A stretch of 64,000 nt of DNA from Acanthosoma haemorrhoidale (taxonomy: Eukaryota; Arthropoda; Insecta; Hemiptera; Acanthosomatidae), in the NCBI GenBank assembly GCA_930367205.1, contig OV884011.1, positions 107,375,139-107,439,138 of the forward strand, in the 5' to 3' direction. The notes under the pieces were generated by a model. That model made no database searches. It saw nothing but the letters and a program-made list of their open reading frames with translations, and was not told the DNA's origin. Position numbers and translations under genes: made by a program. Below, in pieces: positions 1-10,459 of this stretch. Each line of letters starts with the position of its first letter. The stretch's first letter is position 1.

Positions 1-11
1 ATTAGAAAAAT

Positions 12-110
12 ACAAATATTTGCTTCCTAATAGAATTATTTAGGCTTTCAATTCTTTTAATAATCAACGATTTCAGTGACAAGAGGCTATAAATATGAAT
101 GAAATGCCCA
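12..110. repeat. Partial Tc1-like MITE, same family as 46799-47017
   Basis: This stretch resembles the left internal part of the palindromic element at 46.8 kb. Shared landmarks in the same order are caaatatttgcttc, taatagaattatt, ggctttcaat (ggcttttaat in the other copy), tttcagtga and ctataaatat. The terminal repeat would lie left of the window, so only an internal piece is visible. The match is gapped, which suggests an old copy. Confidence 0.6.
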
Positions 111-473
111 ATAGATATTCAAAAAATTATACAGAAATTTTTATTTCGTTTTCTAGTGTAACTGAAATTTAGCAAAAGGTTTTTTAAAAGTTACTTTAAA
201 ATATCACTACTTTAACATCATTAATACTGTTGTATAATGCTTACTGTACTTCTATGACAGGTTGGCACATTAACGAGAAAACTATACTTTCACTCACGAC
301 TAAGTTACATTTTCTGGCTAATGATCAATAATGGAAACTGTTTACAGTGTTAGTCAAGTTGGCTTCTACTGATTTTTAATTACCAATAAAAACAGTTTAT
401 AACGGAAGTAGTCTCCATCTAACAATTAAAATATTACAATAACCTCAAAACAAGATATATTTTCATACATGGT

Positions 474-815
474 TTGGTAGGCTTTGTTCACCTTGTGAAG
501 AAATTTCAAAATCATGACATTTCCGACCGCGATACGGAAACTGGAAACGTTCACACATCAGAACAAAAATTCGGACACAAACAACAATCAGCTACCTGGC
601 CTAACTGGCAACAACAGCCCAGGACGCCATTTCCCACTGGTCCAGTTAATGTAAATTTTCAAAACACGGTTTCAATCAGAACTGTAAGATCTAATAACCA
701 ACATATTAATCATATTGATAATAGCTCGGAAGGTTAGAAAATAAAATTGAAGAATTAACCACTAAATTTGACCATTTTTTAGACTTAGGCAAAATGCCTC
801 CTGACCCGAATATCA
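474..815 (+). pseudogene. Gag C-terminal remnant of a Ty3/gypsy-type element
   Basis: An 87-codon frame is rich in Gln, Asn and Pro, with WPNWQQQPRTPFPTGPVNV near its middle. Low-complexity tails with an FP(S/T)GP(V/I)N(V/I) motif followed by Asn-rich sequence are known from gag proteins of gypsy-group (17.6/297-like) retrotransposons. After the stop at about 735 another frame continues with ENKIEELTTKFDHFLDLG, so a frameshift separates two parts of one decayed reading frame. No zinc knuckle, protease or polymerase follows. The identification rests on compositional resemblance plus one motif and is tentative. Confidence 0.4.
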
Positions 816-3800
816 ACTAAATATCACCGAACAACTACCACAATTTAACGCCAAAATAAATGAAACATGGATATGGGATAAAAAGGACAAAAAGAATAAA
901 GTGGCTAAGTGTTAATTTAATGGCTATGCATTAATAGGTATCGGATACAAATTTCTTTAGTTTAATATTTTATCAGTTGCTGCCTTATGATTTCCACTAT
1001 TCACGTGAAAAGGAACGTAATAAAACTTATCGTGATGACGAAAAAGAGCACCTATATGTTTTAAGTGTATCTTGCATATTGATTAATTTCTTTAGGGGTA
1101 TGTTCTTCTTGGGTTGAACCTTGATAATTAGTCTTGTTACATTGGCTACATAATTGAGTTCACTTCACTGACGTTTCTTTGATAAATTTTTTTTTTTAAT
1201 CTACAACCAATTCTATATCGAAACTTAAATTTTAAGCAATATTTCTAATTATTATCTTCATCGAAAGAGTAAAAGAACATAAACATTGACATCCTGGTAA
1301 AAATATTAATACCAAGTAATATGCTAAATCATTTGTTCCTCCATTGCCACATTAAATTGGAAAAATCTAAATCCAAAGTTATTGCTAATAAGCCTAAAAT
1401 TATGTGATCGCCCACGAGGTGCGTCAAAAGATCTCCATTTTTATCGGGGGGGGGGGATAAATTAGAAATTTTCTGATGGCCCAATTCAGTAATATATTGC
1501 AATCTTCCTACAATCTCATTAATTTCAAGTCCTTTGGTGTACAGTGTAGGTATTGTTAATTTGGCAGTTGTTAATGAAATGATTCGCAAGTTAATCTACC
1601 TCATTGTAAAGACCTCGCCCAATTAATGATGAAATAGAAAGTTTGAACTATAACAATGAATCTTTGTGCGTAATCGGTACTCCCGCTACTTAGACTGGGC
1701 TATCTTCAAATACTATCTCGCCAAATGCGCAATTTAAAGCAATGTAGCAGAAAGATTCAAAGAGAGAGGATAAAGCTAGACGGTCGTAGAAAGTGCTGTG
1801 AGGAGAGAGATCCTCGCTCCTTGGTCCTGCGTCTCTGTCTGCCCGCGACCGCTCCTTAGTCCTTCCCAGAACTCACGTAGGTAGTTCTAACTACCATCTG
1901 CAAGAATTCTGTTTTTTACAGCATGGCTATTCGGTACGCCTGGTTATACCAAGTTACCTCACAGTTATTCGGTTCACTATTGCTGCTGGATTGCTACTTT
2001 TTTTTTCTTTTATGGTGGAAAAAAGTCAAAACGATCGGCCTGGTTGGTAAAGATACGGTCACGGCCAATCTGAAGAAAAATCATAAATCAAGTTCTAGGG
2101 TATATTTTTACTGACATATTTCTATGGAATGGTTACATAAATGGGTGGATTTTGTGATGAAAATAATTGAAATATATACCATTGGAAAAACAATTTAATA
2201 CTTCACGCATCCCTACAATCGATATTAAAATTTTTGTGGTCTCTTCACATTTTGGAAATATTGGCAATAGTCTGCTTCTCCAATCGAGCACATTTAAGAC
2301 CGCACATTTAAGATTTTTTATGTTTTTTACCAAATTTTGTTTCGTGAATCGTGAACTCCATAGTATTTGTGAAATATTTATTTCCAATATGTACATAATA
2401 AAAATAATCTCATGCTAATATATTTATCCTCAAAACATTTTTTATAGTAGACAAACAGCTTAGCTCTTGATTATGCTTCATTGAAGTGCATATAAATTTT
2501 ATATATAATAAGCATTGGGAGGGAATGACTTATTCAAAACCTAAAGCATACATTTTAATTTCGGAAAAATATAAATAAAAAACCTAAAGACAAAACAAAA
2601 TAAATAAATAAAATCTAGGTGCTATTAGAAAAAAAATGTCTACCCTAACATTAATTTTTTTTTTAAATATAGGTACATAAATATACATGACGTAGAAAGT
2701 GAAAGAGTATTATGGAAATATGTCTCAGTTAGGGCCGGAAGTTCTGTTCCGTTCATTACAAATCATCTTATTCACTGAAAATCACGTCTAAAAATAAAAA
2801 AAAAACTTATAAATAACTAAAATATTTGCATAAAAAAGTATGTATTACTGTAAAAGTATGGCAGGAACATATTAAGTAAGCGATGCATTAAAGTGCTTAA
2901 AGTCTTATTTCTTATTTGAAAATCTTTTAGCTTATAGTTTTTGATGGAATCATTAACCATGGAAAAAAAATTATAACTTTAAATTATGAATTGTTTCTGC
3001 ATGTTACTTGAGAAATCTTAAACCACAGCGAAACGCAAAATACTTTTTCACATATAGTTTTTCTTCCCGTAACTTGTTAACTTTTATTTATGATTTATTT
3101 ATCTCTACGGCTCTTTCCATACATCCTGCGTGGTTTTCCTCCTATGGAAAAACCCGATGGAAATTAATTTAATAAGGTGACGTAATTGTGTTATGCCATC
3201 GTATACTAGCCTCGAGATCATATCTTGTTCCGCATCAAATAACTAGCTAAATATAATCTAAATAGCCAAATGTATCCGGAACTGCCAAGCTTCGAAGCCG
3301 AAAAAAACCTGATTGCGCAAAATGACTAAGCCACGAATTGCAAATGCCAACGTTTTTTCAGCGTTGCGCCCTAGAATTAACTTAACCCATTCTTATTCCT
3401 TTGTGTTTAAAGTCGATTTTTTGTTTCAAACTCTTATGTTTAAACTAATAACTTTACTACACAAATTAAGATCATTGGCTTAGGTCATAGTGTTGTCCTC
3501 TAAAACGTATAACGTGCAACTATTTTTCATATATAATAGAGTTGTTTGTTTCGAAAAAAGTTTACTCGAGGGAGAGAAGATTGTGCTAAGATGGACTAAA
3601 CGTTTAGTGTATTACTTAGGGGTCCGAAGAGAAACTTTAATTAAACAACAGTGATTCTCCGCCACCTTCTCAGAAACCTTCGATCCTTTTGGGAACCTTG
3701 AAAATGGTGAGACAAGGAAGCGAGAATCAAGGCAGTCTACAGACTGGTTCCATTTCTAAGTTAATGTGCATATGTTTTTCTGCTACTGGGAGCTCGTAGC

Positions 3801-4939
3801 TAGTCGTAAATTTAGATATGAGTGGGTTTTTTGGGGTTGTTGACATTTGTTGATAAATAAAATATGTTCGATTATTTTTTTTTTTAATCTAAAAAAGATG
3901 TTTTTCATCAAATTAAGCTGACAGACATCTTCAAACGTGAATCCACTCATATCTCCTTATTTTTTAGTTAAATAAAACTAGATTTAAAACTGAACATAAT
4001 ATATTTAAGTATAAACGACTTACTGATAATCCGCTAAACAAACCAGTAGAGTGAGACAGCGAAACGAATTCCCGGGCTACCCTATGAAGTAACCTTCATT
4101 ACGTTTTCATCACGACTCAGTGGTTGTTGGTGAAAAATTGCAAGGTTGGATGGTATTCTTCTGCATTGCTACTTTTATATAGATACAATTAAATAAAGAT
4201 TATAAATATACAATCTACGAATGAAAGAAAGGGGGGGGGGGAAGAAGCATTTTATTCTTGTACATTGTCTCTTATGAATAACAAAATGGTACAAATAAGT
4301 ATGTCTAGCTGACACCATACTGTATATGATTAGCACATAAATAATAATGGGTGTATGTACATTTATACCATATACGTAGTGATTTATAAATATGTCACAT
4401 GCGTGGTGACTACGAGCATAATAATATTAAACAAAAAAACATTAGTGAATTCGCTAACAATGGTAACTAGGATAATATAGGGATTATTTCCAGGTAGAAA
4501 AGAGTGTAAATTATTAGATGTGTGGGAGATGTTAAAATAAAGAAAGACTACTTGTAAGAAATGTTATAAAAGCAAATAACAGAATACAAATAAATTGTAC
4601 ATGTTGAAGTAATATAAATTATTTAAAAAACTATAACAAATATAAACTAATAAAAATTATACTATTGCCTTATAAAAGGCAGATTGTAATTATAGCACAA
4701 TAAAGGAATTTAATTAACTAAAAACAATAAAAAGCAATTCAAAAACTAACAGAAATTATTTCATTACAATTTTTGGAATTTTGCAAAAAAAACTAATAAA
4801 ATAACATGAATATATAAAAATTGAACATGCTAAAATCATATAAATTACTTAAATAATTTAAATAATACTCAAAAACTAATTAATAAAAAAACGAATTGAC
4901 ATTTTCACAACCTGTGAATAAGATTTTGTCGTTTTGTAG
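816..4939. other. No gene recognised; AT-rich, with a small GC-rich patch at 1740-1925
   Basis: Short open frames here have no recognisable domain. An 86-codon frame at 1329-1589 (-) is not assignable. The interval 1740-1925 is much more GC-rich than its surroundings and ends in ttttttacag; it could be an LTR or promoter remnant but has no partner copy in the window. G homopolymers of about 10 occur near 1447 and 4231. Confidence 0.5.
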
Positions 4940-6000
4940 CTTCTGGCTTACGATAACTGTCCTCTAACTGTGTGCTGTCTATGTAGGAATTACACTCCTG
5001 CTGACCAAATGATTCAGCTTTTGGTAAACCTACTGGGTTTTGAATCACCTCGTCGAAGTCGTCAAAAATATCTCCAGCTACTACCTCTGGAACAATCTCG
5101 CAAGAAGTGCCACTACATCCTTTGCATATTGAGGATCAATGCAGACCTGCTTTTCAGCAGCTAGCTTGCCTTTCTTCCAACCTGAGGAAACCAAATGTAG
5201 CACCGACTGAAGCGCAGCGTCTTTAGCGTATCATAATCGGACTTCGACCGGAATAGCTTTGTTCCCGTCCCCATTTCCAATGGGATTATTGCTGTCACCC
5301 TACTATCTTTGAATATGGGGATGACTTCGAAGAGCATGGAACTTAGCTCCATCTTCTGTAGGAGACTTGCAAGATTAAAGAATAAATTAAATAAATAAGA
5401 TTAAATAAAATACTTTTTAAGGCAGATTTTGTATCTCATTAAGGCAGTATCTCAGTCCATCCATTGATTCCTTTGTTTCCGTATCATCACCGTGAAAGTC
5501 AAGGATAAGATATTTTCTTTAAGAGTAATGGATTCTTGAGAAGCTCGAGGGTTTCTGAATTTTGCAGAATAGTCCTTCAAATGTGGCTGCTTTTTTCTGA
5601 AGAGAGCAAAATTACCATTTTCCGTGGCCAAAAAAGAGATTGTATAACTGCCATTAAATGCATAAGTGAAATGACAGCTGATGTGAATATCTTGGAACGA
5701 AGTAATCCTATCACAAGTCTTAATACCACTACTCACCCCGGTATCTGTCAAATATAACCATTATGTTGGAGCCGTAGTGCTTCCTCAAGTAGGTAATATA
5801 TTTTGCATAAATGGACCATAAATGTTGTCATTGCTCTGGCAGAATACGTCATGTAGTTGGTGTCTGCCATCATCAACATAGATTTTGCTGTTGCCAATAA
5901 ATGCTGGGTCCTGGATTGGTGTGAATTTTTCATATAAGAAAGATTTTGCTCCTTTGTTGAAACTTGAACGAACCTGTGCTAGTTCGAAGTGTTGAGTGCG
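4940..6000 (-). pseudogene. Decayed protein-coding region, probably transposon-derived, family not identified
   Basis: Reading the minus strand from about 6000 downwards gives coding-like blocks separated by stops and frameshifts. The first contains IQDPAFIGNSKIYVDDG and HDVFCQSNDNIYGPF. The second (5751-5452) contains CHFTYAFNGSYTISFLATEN. The third (5352-5161) contains GTGTKLFRSKSDYDTLKTLRF, and the last (about 5130-4970) contains EVVAGDIFDDFDEVIQN. The blocks follow each other in order over 1 kb, which argues for one ancient ORF of about 300 residues rather than chance frames. I do not recognise the family. No terminal repeats were found next to it. Confidence 0.4.
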
Positions 6001-6667
6001 TTGGATGGGAACCTCGTTAAAGTGATGCCGAAATCAAATTTGGATTATTGTAACGCTTCTGACAAGCATTGTGCACTTTCACCTCACGTAAGTCTTTCAA
6101 AGACCGACGGTAGTTAGGAATTTTCCACTTAAGACTAGATTATCGAAGCGTATTTCACACATTTGGGGGAGGCGGTGGAAAACACATATTTCTTGCTACT
6201 TCAAATATTTACAAGATAAAAAAAAAACCATCAACCCGTCCTTTTGCAAGCATATGCCCATTTTAGCTCCCCGGTGACTGGATAACTTGGTTATGTCGTA
6301 AAAGTCAATTTTAATTAGACGATTTTAAAAGACATTTGTAGAATCGCATACCGATCATATGCGACATCTGTACGTTTCTTAGAATGTTCACCACAATGCC
6401 TGCCACAATATTTTGTATCTCTTGAAAAGACTTCGTTTTCGCGAATACTACATCTTTATTTATTTTTTCATTTTGTCTCGTTAAAATTTTATGTCCTTCA
6501 CCCCATCGGTCCCGGAAAGTTGTCTTTTGATGTTCAGCAAGTTTATTTCAAATAGATTGTTAGGAACTCGGTGCTTATCATCAGTTCGTACTATTGTCTA
6601 TTCTGGCTTTCGTTAATATGACAAAAAATGTTTTATCAATCAATATACCGTCACAGTATCCTTGCAA
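6001..6667. other. No feature recognised
   Basis: AT-rich intergenic sequence with no convincing ORF, RNA or repeat structure. Confidence 0.5.
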
Positions 6668-6905
6668 TTAGTATGCTCTCTTATAGTTATTAATTCGGGA
6701 TCAAGGGATTCCAGGCTCCCCTAAGGCTCATTTCTTCATCAGGTGGCTTCGGTTGGGATTAACTCAGCCTAGAGAGTAAAAATTAGGTGCTACTTGAATA
6801 AAGAATCCGGTTTAGAAACCCGAAATTAAGGTCAACTAACAGCTTAGCGCCAACCACAGTGGCTATAACTGCGTTGACGGCCTTTGATTGCCTTGTACTC
6901 TTCCT
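6668..6905 (+). repeat. SINE-like repeat, diverged copy of 59757-60010
   Basis: It shares an ordered set of blocks with the copy at 59.8 kb: a gggatcaagg/ggatcg box-B-like site, cccctaa.g, ggattaactcagcc (ggattcactcagcc in the other), gagagtaaaa (gggagtataa), aggt.ctac, gaatc.ggttt and gaaattaaggt. The 5' part resembles RNA polymerase III A and B boxes, as in tRNA-derived SINEs. There is no poly(A) tail or clear target duplication. Confidence 0.5.
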
Positions 6906-9295
6906 TAGGTAATACCCCATTTAATTATATTTACGCATTTATATTTATATTATTGAAAATGGGGGTGTATTATAAACTGAGAATTCTCATAATTCTTTGA
7001 TATTTTTTTCTTAAATAAATACTAAGCAAATAATCTGAGAAGTTTGAGCAAGTGTTGAAAATAGTGTTTTCATAAAAAAATCACTTAAGGCTAACTTGCA
7101 TTGGCCGGTGTTGGCGAGAGTTGGTTTAGGGAGCGGCTTTTCTCTCCACATCAAAGAGAGCCAGTCTCCACAAGCAAAATGGTGCGCAGTGGCTCTCCTG
7201 TTTTGTGACTAGCCCACCGATTGGGCCAATGTATGGATGAGCCACTTTTGATCTCGCATGTTGGTGGCCAATGTGTCAGATATTCTCAGAATATAGGTAC
7301 TTGAATTATTTTGAGTATTAAGCACAATATTCATTTTCCTCTAGAATTATTTTTACCGTGGATTATTTTCATTACGTTAGTTATTATGCTTCATTTTGCT
7401 CAAAATGACGCTGAATTATTTTCGTTGTTGGAGATGAAAATGAAAAAAATTGAAAGAATAATTACCGTCAACTTTTGGTATGATAAAAATTACCACTCGG
7501 GCACTTCGCCTCAATTGAACTGATTGACCCATGATCCCCTCGGTTATTGACCGTCCCACTGTTGCTCCGTTTTAGTACTGTCAACAGTATTGTGTACTTG
7601 TTCCACATCATGTACTTGGAGGTAGGTAACTCGTATAAAACCTTGGTCTGCTGCATCTGAAGCCACTCATGGTAACGAAATTGATTACATCCAGGACTTA
7701 TTTTTAATGAGTCTGATTTGTTTCAGAATTTGAATTACCTGCCCCTAACTTACTACAAACTCTTATAAAAAGGTACGGAGTAGTCGTCTTTTGACAGTTT
7801 GTCCTATGAATGTGGTTTTTAACTTTGAATGTTTTTAATTTAAAGGTTTTAAATTTTAATGTTATATTCTACATCTCATGATTATGTGTTGGTAGTCACT
7901 TCCTCTAACTTTTAAAGCATCTGACATTTCACTATAGTTACGAATACAAAATTGAACTCACAAATATTCTAAAAAATACAGTTTGGAGGGTCAATATTAA
8001 AATCATTGATCCCTACCGAATCTAATAGATTTTATTTCATTATTATTTTTGTTATTTGTGTATTTTTCTTCACTCTCAACGTCTTAATTCATTGAGATGT
8101 TTATTTTGATTTGTTTGTTTATATTATGATATTTTCATTCTAATTGATAAAACAAACGTTTAGTTAATAATAATAAAATTAAATTAACCAATAATCAATT
8201 ATTTTCTCTAGTTATTTTGAGTTTTTGCTGACGTTTTGTAATTACATATACCATTCCATGAATCTATGAAGCTTAAAACAATAAAGTTTCTAATAAAAAT
8301 TCGATTAAGTAGAGTGATAAAGTTTTGTACCAAAAAAGTTTCTGACAAAATAATACTGCATAAATTCTCCCATTTGATTACATCCAGTCCACTTAACATA
8401 AATTAATGTAACGTTGTCCCCTGTACATCACCGACTTGGTTTTAAAGTAATAAAATTACGCTTGTGTTCAGTCGAGTATGTTTAGATAGTTATCAGTTTA
8501 TTTGGGCTGTGTACAGAGAATCAAGCGCTAATTCTTAGATCCTTGTGATATTTGTAGACACCAGAACATAAAGATGTTAATGAATTACAGACCCTCGGAC
8601 GTGATATGAATACAATTTATCCAGTGGTGCAGGCAACCCCGTGATTTTCTCAAATTATTGTGTAAAAATCTGCTCAGCCAATAATTTATATCAGATAATA
8701 ATACTTTTTTTGGCTAAGAACTTTGATCACATATTGCATTAATTAAAAAAAATAGGCGATAAACAGCTAAAATATTGTCCATAAAAAGAACCATCAAAGA
8801 GGGTTGTTCTCAAAAAGCGCTATCTGAAATATCTTCGAAGTTGTTTTTGCTTTGCCGTCTTTAAGTTGTCTTTTACTAATGAAAAAAACGTAGTATTTTA
8901 AATTATAAATTGTTTCTGAGATGTGAATCAATAAAACTTAAAATATTATATCAATAAAATACAGCTAGTTACTTTATTTTAAAATAATTGTGTATAATCC
9001 GTGACGTTTGAAATTGATGGTATGCAGGACGGTTACAAAAACTATTCAAAAGCAAATTCTCTCCATTTGGCCTCAGTAACTAGGACATTTTGAACCTGCC
9101 TTTCTGTCATTGTGAGTAACATAATGTCAGAAAGGTTGTTATAAAGTATATATTATAATTTCTAAGCGGACTTCATAAAACTGAACGTCAAATGTTCTTA
9201 TTAACAAATTTCTCTTTTTCCCTCTCTCTCTCCCATTGAAATGCTACGAATCCTTAAATTTCTTAGTAAATATTTGGCAGTGGTTGTTGCGATGT
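6906..9295. other. No gene recognised; weak inverted sequence at 7090-7262
   Basis: Mostly AT-rich sequence. The GC-richer interval 7085-7270 begins with gcattggcc and ends with ggccaatgt. It also carries an internal gggccaatgt, suggesting a degenerate palindromic element, but the arms match only in short blocks. Confidence 0.4.
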
Positions 9296-9450
9296 ATTGT
9301 CGTTCTCACCGATACCCGGTTGAAGAAAATACACTTCTGCCGCTTCCCGGGTTATACTGCCTACCGCCAAGACATCGAAACTATCTCTGGAGGAGTAGCG
9401 GTGTTAGTTAAAAACGGAATACCCTGTAGGAGACTGCCCCCCCCCCCACT
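9296..9450 (+). pseudogene. LINE endonuclease fragment (Jockey-like)
   Basis: The + frame reads FCRFPGYTAYRQDIETISGG followed by VAVLVKNGIPCRRLP. This aligns with the LINE at 40.45-40.56 kb (FCRFPGYTAYRHDTETTSGG, VAVLV, VPCKRLPLP) and corresponds to the N-terminal half of the apurinic-type endonuclease. It stops at a run of C residues, where the homology switches strand. Confidence 0.75.
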
Positions 9451-9715
9451 CGTCAGCCTGGTGAGGCGATCTTCCCAAATCGAATTTTTCCACTGGGCCA
9501 TCAGGGACTTAACTTGGTTTGTGAGAGCATTTAAAACCGGTTTTAAGTCCCTGTTTTTGGTGCTAAACCACCTGTTCTTGATGTTATTACGCTGTCTAAT
9601 CAGTTGTAGGATGTTATCCGGAGGTTTTCTCAGAGAAGGGGGCTTCGGAGACAATTTCGGGATCGATGCATCGGCAGCTCGATCGATGACGTCCTGTAGC
9701 TGATAGATAGCGTAA
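9445..9715 (-). pseudogene. LINE fragment between endonuclease and RT, inverted relative to 9296-9450
   Basis: The minus strand reads QLQDVIDRAADASIPKLSPK, then LRKPPDNILQLIRQRNNIKN, RWFSTKNRDLKPVLNALTN and SLMAQWKNSIWEDRLTRLT. This matches the LINE at about 41.09-41.35 kb (LQDVIDRAADTSKPKFAP, LITQRNNTKNRWFRTKNRA, MLNALTTQIKSSMAQWK) almost residue for residue. It therefore comes from the same LINE family as the adjacent + fragment but lies in the opposite orientation. Confidence 0.75.
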
Positions 9716-10340
9716 TCCTAAATAGCTTTTGAGAGGACTATCACCCACATTATTTGGCTCGTGTTGTTTGTCCAGTTTCGTCCTGTATGAATCCTTGACA
9801 GTGTTTTTTCTCGATAGAAGTTGTTATTCTTATCTATTGTAGGTGATAGATTCTCCCGTCGACTCGTGAAAAAAATAAACATGTTTATACCTGTTATAAA
9901 CGTAAATGTATTCTTCTTACAGTATAGATTGTTTTTCTCTAATGGTCTCTGCAGAGTTAGTATCGGTCGAATATTCGCACCGAGGACAAACTTTTTCTGC
10001 GCTCTATGTAGCATTGCTATATTACGAGTATAAAACAAAACAGTAGAGTTAATGCCTGAGAATCGAACTCGCTCCATTCGGCGTTAAGAATTCGAGTAAT
10101 GTATAATTTGTATCTTGTAACCTTAATATTTCTTCTTTCTACTTTTCTTTTCCAATTTAGGTATCTTATTTATGTGCTGGGAAGTCCCTCCAGTGGCTTA
10201 GTGAAAGGCTTTAAATGAGCGGGAAAATCCCAATGGATTAACGGTTTAAAATAATTAAATAATTTTTTTTTTTATATTCGTGCAAATAGTATTTTTTTCT
10301 GACATATTTTATTATATAATTTATAAAACATAAAATGGTA
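9716..10340. other. No identified gene; 119-codon minus-strand frame of unknown nature
   Basis: An open minus-strand frame covers 10077-9718 and abuts the LINE piece. It contains RAQKKFVLGANIRPILTLQR. I do not recognise it, and it may be chance or part of an unrecognised repeat. Confidence 0.3.
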
Positions 10341-10457
10341 CGGGTGGTCTGAAAAGTTTCCGACCTAACAAAGCTTTTATTTTAGCTTTTATTTTAGCTT
10401 TTATTTATTTTATTATCATCTTCATGTTGAGGTCGGAAACTTTTCAGACTACCTGTG
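10341..10457. mobile_element. Mariner-type MITE with TA target duplication
   Basis: A 117-bp element has terminal inverted repeats: ggtctgaaaagtttccgacc on the left, and its near-perfect reverse complement ggtcggaaacttttcagact on the right. TA dinucleotides flank both ends (10339-10340 and 10458-10459), the target duplication of Tc1/mariner transposons. The interior is AT-rich and includes tandem copies of ttttattttagc. It is non-coding and must have been mobilised in trans. Confidence 0.8.
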
Positions 10458-10459
10458 TA

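Noticed and set aside
1440..1460. Runs of 9-12 G or C (also near 4231, 9436, 23880, 27710, 31670)
   Set aside because: Isolated homopolymers without paired G-tracts, so no good G-quadruplex; possible sequencing-length uncertainty.
1329..1589. 86-codon minus frame near a gag remnant, considered as a retroviral env or pol remnant
   Set aside because: It is on the opposite strand to the gag remnant and shows no recognisable motif.
5800..5900. YVDDG, considered as a reverse-transcriptase catalytic box
   Set aside because: The surrounding blocks do not fit RT motifs, and no gag, protease or RNase H accompanies it.
7085..7270. GC-rich patch with cattggcc / ggccaatg ends, considered as a hAT MITE
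   Set aside because: Inverted match limited to short blocks and no 8-bp target duplication visible.
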